Source: Leucaena leucocephala
Taxonomy: Eukaryota; Streptophyta; Magnoliopsida; Fabales; Fabaceae
Direction: 5' to 3'
Assembly (NCBI GenBank): GCA_037074615.1
Contig: CM073554.1
Location: forward strand, 21,349,501 to 21,413,500
Length of the DNA stretch: 64,000 nucleotides
The notes under the pieces: model-generated
Told to the model about the DNA's origin: nothing
The model's database searches: none
Seen by the model: only the letters and a program-made list of their open reading frames with translations
Program-made: the position numbers and the translations under genes
Part shown: positions 11,334 to 21,390 of the stretch, in pieces
Layout of the letters: each line of letters begins with the position of its first letter
Position numbering within the stretch: position 1 is the stretch's first letter

Positions 11334-11486
11334 TATTAGAAGTAGATGTATTGTGTGTTGTATTGGGCCACGCACAAACTTGGGCCTATATGTGTCTATA
11401 TAAGGTTTATATATGTGAACATTCTATGTGTGGAATAAGATGCGTAGTTTCCCTGTGATGAATTACTCATTCTTGAATTATCTACA
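11334..11486 (+). repeat. 3' LTR of the Copia element
   Basis: 153 bp, same ends as the 5' LTR. All six differences between the two LTRs are transitions, and in five of them this copy carries the T or A. Confidence 0.93.
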
Positions 11487-11491
11487 TATTG
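11487..11491. repeat. Right target-site duplication (TATTG) of the Copia element
   Basis: Identical to 4999-5003. The next bases (ATATATACAA) continue the IDIY-like codons of the interrupted DUF247 pseudogene. Confidence 0.9.
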
Positions 11492-11734
11492 ATATATACA
11501 ATGAACTTGCAAAAGCGTCAAGATCCAAATCACACAGTACCAGATAGAGCCCTCTTATATATATATATATATATATAGCAGAAGCGAGAAGCTTCTTAAT
11601 TACACAGTACCAGGAGATTGAACAAAAGGAAATTAACTACTGCTGGAACATTATTAAAACACTTCGATAGCTTAGCGTACATAGAGATCGATCGATATAA
11701 AACTTGATTATCATTATCACGTGCTAGTAGCAAA

Positions 11735-12312
11735 TTAGAGATGTTTGTCAAACGATTTTTGGCTCTTAAACAGTAGTTGCATCCCATCGTTGCGAAGGTG
11801 CTCGGCACGAAACAACACCTTTGCCGCCTCCATAGCCTCTTCCATGGCAAGCTCAGCCTCCTCACACCATGATGAGGGACTCGTAAGCTTCAAAAGTTGC
11901 GCTGCCCCAACCATCTCAATCCCCACGTTCACGGTCGGCTCCTCCATACTGCACAAAGCTTTCAGCCTCTTCTTGGTCGCGATACCACTTATTAGTCCAG
12001 TTTCTGGATCTTGTTTCCAATTGAAAAAACACAAAAAAGGTTAATGCTTAATAATTGCACAAATTAGGAGAAAAGCACGGCGAACTCGGAACTCACACCA
12101 TCTTCGAAAGGCAAGTTTCTTCTTGGTGCAACTAGAGCCGCTTTGAGTTTGGAAGAGGTTTTGCTATTAACGGTTGATGGAGACGATTTTCCATTAGTAA
12201 GAACGTCACTAGTGTTAGATGGTGAATCTTTTGGATCTTTCTTCAACCTCTTTCGATTAAGCTTCTTATCCACTAAAACAGATAATGGGTCTCTACTTGC
12301 ACGTTTGGTCAT
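11735..12312 (-). CDS. Small two-exon gene of unknown function (copy A)
   Basis: I do not recognise the family. Reading the minus strand, exon 1 (12312 to 12099) ends GATG before GTGTGAG. The 89-bp intron ends ACAAG at 12010, and exon 2 (12009 to 11735) carries on in frame to a stop, giving 162 residues. The N-terminal half is basic and serine-rich, with a KLNRKRLKKD cluster that could be a nuclear localisation signal. The C-terminal half contains VGIEMVGAAQLLKL, an acidic/alanine helix and LRNDGMQLLFKSQKSF. The gene at 26277-27080 has the same exon layout, the same intron phase and matching C-terminal blocks, which strongly supports that both are real. It converges on the DUF247 pseudogene remnant about 230 bp away. 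A G-box repeat array lies 300-700 bp upstream. Expression and role are unknown. Confidence 0.75.
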
Positions 12313-12341
12313 CTCTCAATCTAAACCCTTCACTGACGAAA

Positions 12342-12353
12342 CCCCCCCCCCCC
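12342..12353. repeat. Poly-C run
   Basis: Twelve consecutive C just upstream of the small gene's start codon, followed by a short CT tract. It would lie in the 5' leader or core promoter. Confidence 0.9.
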
Positions 12354-12608
12354 TCTCTCAAGTGCAGCTTTAAATTTATACTCTCAGGTTTCATCCCTAT
12401 GGTCAGGCAAAATAAACAAGATTAATCCACTCAGGCCATGTTCTTTTGCTGTGGGGAATCCAGCTTCCTTCTCCATTCAAGTCAACATACTCATCATGTA
12501 AAACTTTATTTATTGCTTCTGTTTATGTCCACCGATTAGATTTTACCACATGGTGGATTATCTGGCCCATAATTAAATTGATTGTGTACTGTGATTTGCT
12601 GTGACAAT

Positions 12609-13005
12609 TAGCTACTTGTCCAGTAGATTTTTTATACATTCATATCTTTCATCTACCACGTGTTTATTTGTAGAAACAACTAGCTACTTGTCCTGGACAT
12701 TTTTTTATGCATTCATGTCTTTCATCTACCTCGTGTTTATCTGTAGGAAAAAAAATTCAACCACTAGCTACTTGTCCTGGACATTTTTAAATGCATTCAT
12801 GTCTTTCATCTACCACGTGTTTATTTGTGGGAAAAAAATTTAACCACTAGCTACTTGTCCTGGACATTTTTAAATGCATTCATGTCTTTCATCTACCACG
12901 TGTTTATCTGTGGGAAAAAAATTTAACCGCTAGCTACTTCCTGGGTTTTTTATCCATTCATGTCTTTCATCTATCATATGTTTATTTGTAGGAAAATATT
13001 TGGTC
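12609..13005. repeat. Five-copy tandem repeat, about 83 bp, with G-box cores
   Basis: Copies begin with TAGCTACTT at 12609, 12681, 12765, 12848 and 12931, so periods are 72, 84, 83 and 83 bp. Each contains CATTCATGTCTTTCATCTA (with small changes) followed by CACGTG or a decayed form. Copies 1, 3 and 4 keep the palindrome CACGTG, copy 2 has CTCGTG and copy 5 CATATG. Copies 3 and 4 are almost identical, so they are the newest. The array lies upstream of the minus-strand small gene. CACGTG is the binding core for plant bZIP and bHLH factors; whether this array regulates anything is inference. Confidence 0.9.
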
Positions 13006-14394
13006 ATACATATTTGTATAAATTACTTATAAGATAATTAATAACTAAGTTTTTTAATGATACTTATGTCACCTAAAGGATGCCAAATGACGTCACCCAC
13101 ATGAGCACAGCAGCTTAAAATTATTGAAGAATATAAAAGAGGATGACAGCAGCTTGTTGCGTGGGCATGTGGGTGGATATAATTGAGGGTGGCGTGGGCC
13201 CTTTTGTGCTTTTTGTTTTGTTCCATTTCTTCCGTTAGTTTAAACTATAGGGTAATGCAGAATATATAATTATTTAAAATATATTTAATTTTTAAAAAAT
13301 ATTATTTTATTATAATTTTAGTCATAATATTTAAAAAGATATCTTAACTCCTAAATATTTAAGTTTATATTTAAGGATAATAGATAGTTTGTCCGGTTAG
13401 ATATTAGTGTTATTTAAGGAAAAAAAAACTTGAGTCTAATTTTTTTTTAATTTTATATTAAAAAAAACTTCTCCCTTCAAAGGACTAAAAGTAATTAATT
13501 ATGATTGTCACTCTTCCCTACTTTGTTTGCATCAAGCGATGCATTATTAATTTATAATATATATATATATATATAAACTAAAATGAATCCAGTATGCTAA
13601 AAGATTCACAAAAGGCCTATTTAGTATACATAAAGTATTTTGAAGGAAAAGAAGGAGGGGGTTGCAAGGGAAAGGGAGATAAAAATTCCAACAGTGAGTA
13701 CCATCGGTATGTAAAGGAAAGAAAAGGGAATTTATTAATTACAAAAATAAATAGAGTTAAACCAATATTTGTTACTTATACTTTTAAAAAATTTTAATTT
13801 TAATTTTAAGTTTAGTCCTATAAAAAAAAGGTGACTTAAATCACGTGACAAAGAAAAAAGTAGTGCTTTTGACTGATAAAATCAAATTGAGATTAAAGAA
13901 GTGAGTAGGTTAAAAAAAATATTCCATCAAGTTCATTTTAAAGGTAAAAGAATTATTTTTGACTTTTAATATTTTTTTTTCAATTTAAACATTTTAAAAT
14001 TAACTTTTTAATATATTATCAAAAATAAAAATTTACTCAAATATAAAAACCACATTACATTTCTAATTTTTAGTATAACTTCAATTTCTTTTGCAAAAGT
14101 TAACATTGCTAGGAAACCCGAGGTTATATAAATAAGGGCGATATGAGTGCCACTTTGGCTAAGCGGAAATCAGGTAGGTGAGTTAAGTGATATTGAGTTT
14201 GAGGTGTGATATACATACATTGCAATTAATTTCCCACTATTTCATTCTTCCTAATTTTCTTTCGCTAATTAACTTCATAATGTTGTTCTTTTGAAAGGCC
14301 TAATTGTTCACGCCGCAAGCATACAGGTTGTGCTAAACAATAAAGTGATAAATAAATATTGTTCCCACCAGGATTTGTTCTGAGGTTAACCCTA
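13006..14394. other. Intergenic DNA before the intact DUF247 gene
   Basis: No convincing gene. It holds a TA tract near 13,556-13,576 and a fragment near 13,375-13,420 resembling the dispersed repeat at about 39,000 and 50,750. A TATATAAATA box lies at 14125-14134. GTGAGT at 14178-14183 and CCACCAG ending at about 14370 could bound an intron in the 5' leader of the DUF247 gene. Confidence 0.6.
14125..14134 (+). promoter_or_regulatory. TATA box of the intact DUF247 gene
   Basis: TATATAAATA, about 260 bp before the ATG at 14395. A candidate leader intron (about 14178-14370) lies between them and would give a short spliced leader. Confidence 0.55.
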
Positions 14395-15960
14395 ATGCCA
14401 GAGACCGATGGGCAGCAGCAGCAGACCGGGGAAAAAGAAGCTCCAGCAGCAGATCAATGCATCCTTGAAATTCACCAGACGCTACTATGCGTTAAAGACA
14501 ATCAGGTAAAGACATGCAGTATTTGCAGGGTTCCAGAGAAAGTTCGAGAATCCAAAGACAAAGAAGAAGACAAAGGCAAAGAAAGCTTCAGTTACAGCCC
14601 TAAGCTTGTGGCCATGGGACCCATTCACAGGGGAACCAGAAGCGACCTGCATATCATGGAGGAGACCAAATGGCGCTACATGCACAAGCTTCTCCGGCGT
14701 CCAACGCAGAACAAGTTGAAGTTGGAGACCGTCAAAATCTTCAGTGAGGCCATTAAAGACATAGAGAGTACAATTCGAGCTAGCTATAGCGAGAAAATTG
14801 AAATGGGAGCAGAGGAGCTTTCCAGAATCATGTTACTTGATGCCTGCTTTCTCTTGGAGTTTCTTCTCAGGCTTAGTGAGGAAAAGGCTGATCCTCCTCT
14901 GGATGACAAGAAAAATAGTAAGAAAAAGGCTGATCCTCCTCCGGATGACGAGAAAAAGATATTGCGTCTTCTCACTGATCTCACTCTGCTCGAGAACCAA
15001 ATCCCTTTCGTCGTTCTCATGACTTTGTCCTCAAGACTTTTACGCGGTCACCAGGAGGCTTCTCAACAACTAGAACTTTCCAGTCTATTTGCACTTTCTC
15101 AGCACAAAAAAATTTCTCCCACGGAACTTGCCAAGTCACTCTTTGAATGCCACGTTGACAGCGCTGAGATCTCCAAAGGTGTTTATCATTTCCTTCATCT
15201 CATCCACTTGTGCTCCCCTGATCCCTATCAACAAGAAGACGACGTAAATAATCCACTACAACTGCATCGCTGCGCTAGAGAGCTCCAAGCTTATGGAATC
15301 ACAATCAAGGCTTCACAAGATAAAGATCATTCTGAAGGTAATAATAATAATAACAGAGGAATTGTGGATTCTGCACTGACGGAATTCGTGGACAAGTTCA
15401 ATTTCAAAATAGAATTTGATGAAAAGAATCAAGAACTGACCATCCCGACGCTGCACATAAAAGAAGCAACAGAAGTAAAATGGAGGAATTTGATCGCTTG
15501 GGAGCAACTCGGGTTGGATGGAATCGGCTACAAATTCAGCTCCTACGCATATTTTTTCAAAGGTTTGGTGTGTTGTGTTCATGACATCCAACTGCTGAAA
15601 GAGAAAGGAGTCATAGAAGTGCATAATAAGGAGGCCATCAAGGACGATGATTTGCTGATGATGTTCAAAAGCATCACAACCGGGGCGGAGAAAATGGATG
15701 CGAGATACAGGAAAGAATGTGAGAAATTGAACAAACCGAACGTGAAGGGTGGGGTGGGATGTTGTGTGCTCAGGTTCAGAATGGCCTGGCATAATTTGAG
15801 GCGTTTTCTGGAATGGCTTCAACGCCGATTCATAAGCTGGATTAAGAGTTTCATAGATATATATCTGGGCACACCATGGAAGTTCATCGGAGTCATTGCC
15901 GGGGGAGCTCTGCTTGCTTTCACTATTACGCAGACCGTTTATGCAAGACGTGCAGCATAG
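14395..15960 (+). CDS. DUF247 (UPF0481) family protein, intact
   Basis: Single-exon gene for 521 residues from the ATG at 14395. The frame is open a little further upstream but with no ATG. DUF247 proteins are plant-specific, mostly C-terminally membrane-anchored, and abundant in clusters; grass self-incompatibility loci use members, but most have no known role. Family blocks in order are CSICRVPEKVR, SPKLVAMGPIHRG, EETKWRYMHKLL, MLLDACFLLEFLLRL, LLTDLTLLENQIPF, then the C-terminal WRNLIAWEQ and SYAYFFKGLV blocks, and finally a membrane segment (about residues 493-515, IGVIAGGALLAFTITQ). Between MLLDACF and LLTDL there is a lysine/aspartate-rich insert in which KKADPP-type units occur twice, and an AAT microsatellite codes an asparagine run near 15,340. 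The pseudogene at 4075 and the split gene at 16772 are its paralogues. Confidence 0.9.
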   Translation: MPETDGQQQQTGEKEAPAADQCILEIHQTLLCVKDNQVKTCSICRVPEKVRESKDKEEDKGKESFSYSPKLVAMGPIHRGTRSDLHIMEETKWRYMHKLLRRPTQNKLKLETVKIFSEAIKDIESTIRASYSEKIEMGAEELSRIMLLDACFLLEFLLRLSEEKADPPLDDKKNSKKKADPPPDDEKKILRLLTDLTLLENQIPFVVLMTLSSRLLRGHQEASQQLELSSLFALSQHKKISPTELAKSLFECHVDSAEISKGVYHFLHLIHLCSPDPYQQEDDVNNPLQLHRCARELQAYGITIKASQDKDHSEGNNNNNRGIVDSALTEFVDKFNFKIEFDEKNQELTIPTLHIKEATEVKWRNLIAWEQLGLDGIGYKFSSYAYFFKGLVCCVHDIQLLKEKGVIEVHNKEAIKDDDLLMMFKSITTGAEKMDARYRKECEKLNKPNVKGGVGCCVLRFRMAWHNLRRFLEWLQRRFISWIKSFIDIYLGTPWKFIGVIAGGALLAFTITQTVYARRAA

Positions 15961-16771
15961 CTAGTGAGAATTTTAGGAAAGCATCTAGGGAGTTCATTAT
16001 GTTCACTTGTATGCCTATCAAAATTTGAAATGAATTTGTTAGATCGTTAATACTATCTCCCTTATCTGGCTGACGAAAATAACCAAGCAAATGTGGCTTC
16101 TTGAAATGGAATTACCTTGGCTATATAATTTTCCTGAAGCTCAAAATGCGCAGAACTTAGATCAAGGGCACATGAGTCATTGGCGTTAAGTTTGGATTTT
16201 GCATCCTCTTATTTTCTGAAAATACATACCTATTGATATAACATCTTCCAAAATTACATGTCAAATTTCATAGATAAAATAAATGATAGATAGCAAGCAA
16301 GCAAAACCAAAGCGGGTGCAAAAAGCAACATAATATTAGATACTAATAATCCTGAAACGTAGATTAAGGCCAGAAATAGAAAGTGTAATAGGTTAAGCCC
16401 TCCTCGCTCTTCACCATTTTTCTTTTGAAGCCTTTTGTTTTCCCTTCTTTTCAGCAGCCTTGTCTCCACCTTTGGCTGTGCTCTTTGCCGCATTATATGT
16501 TAAATTAATAATAATAATAATCCATTTTATCTTTTTAAATTTATTATTATTTTTTAAAAAGAAGAAACAAGGGAGTGGGGGGTCAAGTACCGAAGATGCC
16601 CTTCATTCTAACCTTTCTTATCCTTGCAGTTGCGGTCTTACCTTTATACTAAACCCAGCTCGAACGAGAAAGGCCATACTAGTCGCTTAAGGCAGGAGTG
16701 AGCTTCCTTTCATCTTCATTGCTTTAGAATTGTTTCAGGCAAGGGACGAAACCCCAAATGAATGTGCTTTG
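15961..16771. other. Spacer between the two DUF247 genes
   Basis: No gene I can support. On the minus strand near 16,410-16,490 there is a short lysine-rich reading frame without family resemblance. An AAT-type microsatellite lies at about 16,506-16,522. TTGTTTCAG ending at about 16,739 could be the acceptor of a leader intron for the downstream DUF247 gene. Confidence 0.5.
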
Positions 16772-17837
16772 ATGCATTCTATCAAAGTTACACTGGGTTC
16801 TCTTGATAACAGGGAAGTTCAATCATTCATCAACAGCATTCCCAGCGTCCAAACCAAACTTCGAAAACCCAATGACGATGCTTATTCCCCGAAACTCGTC
16901 ACTATTGGACCCATTCACAGAGCCACCAAAAGCCACCTTCTTGCCATGGAAGAGCACAAATGGCGTTACATGCTTTCCCTTCATCGAACCCAAAACCCTG
17001 TCTCTGCCTTGGACAAATGTGGCACCGTCATTCTCGGCTTAGATGACTCTGTCCGAGCAAGTTATGGAGGTAACATCAGGTATGACCCCCACGAATTAGC
17101 TAAGATTATGCGTTTGGATGGCTGTTTCCTGTTAGAACTCCTCCTTCGATTGTCGCTACCAGAGCTCATGAATTCACTTTCAAATTACGATGAATCACAC
17201 CACTATGCTTCTGATCCTATAGTTCAAAACCATGAGTTCCTTTTCTCTGTTCTGATGGATCTCGCTCTGCTTGAGAACCAAATACCCTTCTTTATTCTCA
17301 AGACATTGGCCAGGATACTTTTTCCCACTCTCTTCACGAGGGATGCTGATCAACTTGTTTCTGATCTCGCACTTTCCCTCTTCGGATACCCTTTGATTCG
17401 TTGTTCAAGTGTTGCTCACTTTCTCCATCTTTTGCACTTATCCTCCTTTGTTGACGAAGGACAGAAGGTGAAACAAGCTCATCAAGAACTTATGCGGTGT
17501 GCCACCAGGTTGAGAGCTGCTGGGGTTACAATTCGACCTGCACAGAGCAAAAACATCCTTAGATTTGACTTTGGGTTTAGATTCAGCAAAGAGGTTGTAG
17601 AAATCCCACCTTTTCTTAGAGTGAACACCACAGAAATCTACCTGAGGAACTTCATCGCTTGGGAGCAGGGTAGAATTGAAATCAACAGGCAGTTCACTTC
17701 CTATGCTCTGTTTTTCAAAGGGTTGATCTGTTCTCTTCAGGATATCGAGCTGCTCATAGAAAATGGAGTTATACTAAAAGTAACCAAGATAAGCAACAAA
17801 AAATTGTTCGAATTTTTCAGTACAATCACAAGTGGGG

Positions 17838-17842
17838 TAGAC
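17838..17842. repeat. Left target-site duplication (TAGAC) of the Gypsy element
   Basis: TAGAC precedes the left LTR. The right copy at 23216-23220 is TAAAC, one G-to-A change apart. Confidence 0.85.
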
Positions 17843-18270
17843 TGTTATAAACTGATTAAAAGAACTGTAATCTATCTCTGTAGTATTATTCAATCAAAAT
17901 AAACGTATGGTTACAGAGAATCCTTGATCACATATGCTCAAAATTACTCGAAAAGCAAATGGTGACAATTCACAGATAGCAGAAATAGAAATAAAATCAG
18001 AAGAGACAAACTACAGAGGGCAACAGAGAAAAGAATCTTTCCTATCAAATTTTACCTCCTTTTTCCATCTCTTTCCCCTCCTTCTTATGCTTCTCCATCT
18101 CCTAAATTTTCCATGTGGTTCTGCAAAAACGGTTACTTCTATGTGTCTGTACAGCCACTTCCTCCATAATCTTCTTCTCTTCATTTGTATTTGTTGCATT
18201 GCTAATGTCTTCATTTGGGTTGCATGTATTATGGGTCATTTCTTCGCTATTCCCCGGCCCATTCATGACA
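17843..18270 (-). repeat. 3' LTR of the Gypsy element (left end)
   Basis: 428 bp, TGTTATAAAC at the left edge and CATTCATGACA at the right edge on the plus strand. Its partner is 22788-23215. Confidence 0.92.
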
Positions 18271-19380
18271 ATTCCTTCCCCATTAAGATGGACCTTGCCC
18301 TCAAGGTCAAAGTCTGGATATTGAAGATGAAAGACATCTAAATTTTCCCATGAAGCGGTACTATTGTCATGCCAGTGAACCATAACCTGTGTGACCCAAG
18401 TATCTCTAATCTTCACCTTTCTAGAGTCTGATACAACTTTAGGCAATATAATCGGCCCTTCCTCATCAGTGTTAGAGGGTAACGGTTGATACTGGGCTAA
18501 GGGATCTCCATAACAACGTTTCAGCAAAGATACATGAAAAACTGGATGTATCCGAGCTTCAGCAGGTAGTTGGAGTTTATAAGCAACTGTTCCTATTTTT
18601 TCAATGATTAAAAATGGTCCATAATACCTTAAAGAAAGTTTTTGATGCTTAGAATTCTTCAAGGAGTTTTGTCTGTACGGCTGAAGTTTAACAAAAACAT
18701 ACTCCCCTACACATAAACCAATTTCAGTTCGCTTTCTATCTGCATAAAACTTCATGCGCTGCTGAGACTGAAACAAATTATCCTTAAGAGTAATTAGAAG
18801 AGCATCATGGGCTACAAGTTGAGCTTTAATTGGTAAAGGAGTATCTATAGAGTGATCCACTCGAAGTAATAGTGGTGGGTCCCTACCAAACAGAATATAA
18901 AAAGGTGTCATACTAGTAGCAGTGTCAAATGATGTGTTGTAGCAATATTGAGCCCGAGGTAAATATTGCACCCACAACCGAGGTTGATGATGAACAAAGT
19001 ATCTTAAATACATTTCCAAGCAACGATTCAGTGCCTAAGATTGACCATCACTTTGTGGATGATAGGCGGAGCTCATACGATGTACCTTATAATTTAAAAA
19101 GTTGCTTCCAAAAATTACTGGTAAAAACTTTATCTCTATCTGAAACAATTGTTCTTGGGATACCATGCACACTTACAATATGTTTCACAAAATTGGCAGC
19201 CATAGATTCCGCAGTAAAATGAGTTTGAAGAGGTGAAAAATGAGCAAATTTTGATAAGAGGTCTACTACCACAAAGATCACAGTAAAACCTTTTGACAAA
19301 GGTAAACCAGTTATAAAATCCATAGCAATATCTTCCAAACTTTTGATGGAATTGGTAATGGTTGCAATAAACCATATGGA
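18271..19380 (-). pseudogene. Gypsy integrase and chromodomain-like tail (broken)
   Basis: On the minus strand the integrase core begins EDIAMDFITGLP near 19,335, then VVVDLLSKFAHF, then the IVSDRDKVFTSNFWKQLF strip near 19,110-19,150. The frame then shifts, and the C-terminal part from about 19,019 has the MEMYLRYFVH, CYNTSFDTATSMTPFYILFGRDPP and AYKLQLPAEARIHPVFHVSLLK blocks. The end has VMVHWHDNSTASWENLDVF, a chromodomain-like strip. A stop before ALNRC and frame changes disable it. The chromodomain in such elements steers insertion toward marked chromatin. Confidence 0.88.
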
Positions 19381-19592
19381 GCTGCTTGTGTAGTTTTAGC
19401 TAGTTGGCAAACTTGACATTACTGAATAAACCTCTTAATATTAGCATGTATCCCTTTCCACCAAAATTCTGCAGCAATTCTGGCATGAGTACGTATAATA
19501 CCAGAATGTCCCCCAACCTTGGAAGCATGAAATTCGGTAAGAATATGCCTAATGAGTCCCTTATCCTCATGTGGTATAACTAGACCCTGTTT

Positions 19593-21378
19593 CTAGAATA
19601 ATCTACCATGTAGGATTTTATAAAAAGGATAACTAGTTGGATTATCTAGCACCTTTTGATGAAGCTCTGTTAACCCAGATGAACCAGCAATTGCAGCATG
19701 AATCCATGTAAATAGTTCATTAGTAGAGAAAGAAATAGCCATAAAAGAATGTGATAATGTATCAGCAGCTATGTTAGTCTTCCCCGCTTTGTACTCAATT
19801 TTATAATCATACCTAAGTAATTTTGGTAGAAATGCCTCTTGTTCAGGAGTTTGAATAACATGATTAGACAAATGCCGCAGGCTCTGCTGATCAGTCTTAA
19901 TAACAAAGGGATGACCCACCAAGTAATGTCGAAACTTGAAAACAGCCTCAGTTAATGCATACAGTTCTCGGACATAAGCTGACTTGGCTTGCATCCTAGC
20001 AGAGAGTTTCTTTAAAAAATAAGCAATAGGATGATTGTGCTGACTAAGTACTTCCCCTATCCCTGATCCAAAAGCATCAACCTCAATTACAAATGGTAAA
20101 GCAAAATCCGGCAATGATAATACTAGTGCAGAAGTTAGAGCTTGCTTCAAATTTTGAAACGCACTCTATGCATCCGATGGCCACATAAAAGCATCCTTCT
20201 GCAATATATCAGTTAATAGAGCAGTAATATTTGCATAATGTTGGATAAAACGACGATAATGCCCTGTTAAACCCAAAAACCCTCTTAGTTGTGAAACATA
20301 ATTAGGAATTGGCCAATTCTGAACAGCAGCTACCTTTACAGGATCTATCTCCACACCAGCAACTATAACAACATGACCCAAATATTCAATTCTGTCACAA
20401 GCAAATGAACATTTAGAAAGCTTGGCAAAGAGTTTATTATTAACCAAACATTCCAAAATTTGCTGTAGGTGAGACAAATGCAAATTCCAATCTATGCCAT
20501 ACACAAGGATATCATCAAAGAAAACCAGAACAAATCGATGAAGGAAAGGCCAAAAAATGTCATTCATCAATGATTGGAAAGTGGCTGGAGCATTGGAAAT
20601 GCCAAATGGTATCACTAGCCATTCATATAACCCATGGTGAGTTCGAAAAGTAGTCTTGTGGCGATCTTCTTCCTTTAACAAAATCTGATGGTATCCTGAG
20701 CGAATATCCAATTTTGAAAAAAAAACGAGCACCCTTGAATTCATCCAGTAGCTCATCCACTATAGGCATAGGGTATGAATCCTTAATAGTAACAGCATTC
20801 AGAGCACAGTAATCAGTGCAAAATCGCCATGTACCATCTTTCTTATGAACCAATAAAACAAGAGCAGAGAAAGAACTAGTACTTGGCTGAATAATACCTT
20901 GCTCCAACATCTCGGTAACTATCTTCTCAATAATTGATTTCTGACTAAAGGGATAATGATAAGGTCGAACCTTATTTGCTTGAATACCATCCTGCAGTAG
21001 AATAGCATGGTCATGAACACGACGCGGAGGTAGACCTTGGGGTGTAGTAAATACAACTTTGAACTGTTGCAATAATTCCCATAGGTCCCTGGGTATTGTC
21101 TCTGGAAAAGATACCCTAACATCATCCTCAGTTAGTAAACAAACCAAAGAATAAAATTCTAATACCGCCTTAGTATCTTGAATCCTCCGCAGATGATGAT
21201 ATTGCAAGGATGTTGGATTACAAGACTGATTTCCAGTAAGGGTAATAAAAGTATTATTTAAGTAAAACTTAATTGATGCACAACTATAATAAGCAATATG
21301 GGCACCTAATGTCGCAAGCCATGAGGAACCCATAACTACATCCGAGCCAACAATAGGTAGAACATAAGTAGTTAACAC
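19593..21378 (-). pseudogene. Gypsy reverse transcriptase and RNase H (broken)
   Basis: On the minus strand the reverse transcriptase begins with RPYHYPFSQKSIIEKIVTEML near 20,960, followed by LVHKKDGTWRFCTDYCALN and the catalytic VLVFFDDILVYG near 20,520. RNase H follows with FVIEVDAFGSGIGEVLSQ near 20,090 and the KTDQQSLRHL block. There is a frame change around 20,700 and a TAG in the joining stretch near 20,165. RT copies the element RNA into DNA and RNase H removes the RNA strand; this copy is dead. Confidence 0.9.
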
Positions 21379-21390
21379 TATATTGTGGCC

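Larger units (their letters stand above)
5004..11486 (+). mobile_element. Ty1/Copia LTR retrotransposon, defective, with a nested solo LTR
   Basis: A full-length element on the plus strand: 153-bp LTRs at both ends, a tRNA-Met-type primer binding site directly after the 5' LTR, gag and pol in Copia order (gag, protease, integrase, reverse transcriptase, RNase H), a G-rich polypurine tract before the 3' LTR, and an exact TATTG target duplication outside. It lies in the last codons of a DUF247 pseudogene. It cannot move by itself: eight in-frame stops, at least two frameshifts and a 1.5-kb insertion interrupt the reading frame. The LTRs differ at 6 of 153 positions (3.9%), so the insertion is fairly recent. 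The LTR termini are TA...CA, not TG...CA. Without the nested insertion the element is about 4.94 kb. Confidence 0.96.

Noticed and set aside
12601..12843. Plus-strand 80-residue frame with repeated SYLS-TFF units
   Set aside because: It is only the translation of the 83-bp tandem repeat.
12609..13005. CRISPR-like array
   Set aside because: The units are contiguous degenerate repeats with no unique spacers, in a plant nuclear context.
15313..15822. 169-residue open frame on the minus strand inside the intact DUF247 gene
   Set aside because: It is a shadow of the DUF247 coding sequence on the other strand, with no family resemblance.
16254..16493. 79-residue minus-strand frame with a lysine-rich start and hydrophobic end
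   Set aside because: No family resemblance, no supporting splice sites, and the hydrophobic half is AT-rich translation.
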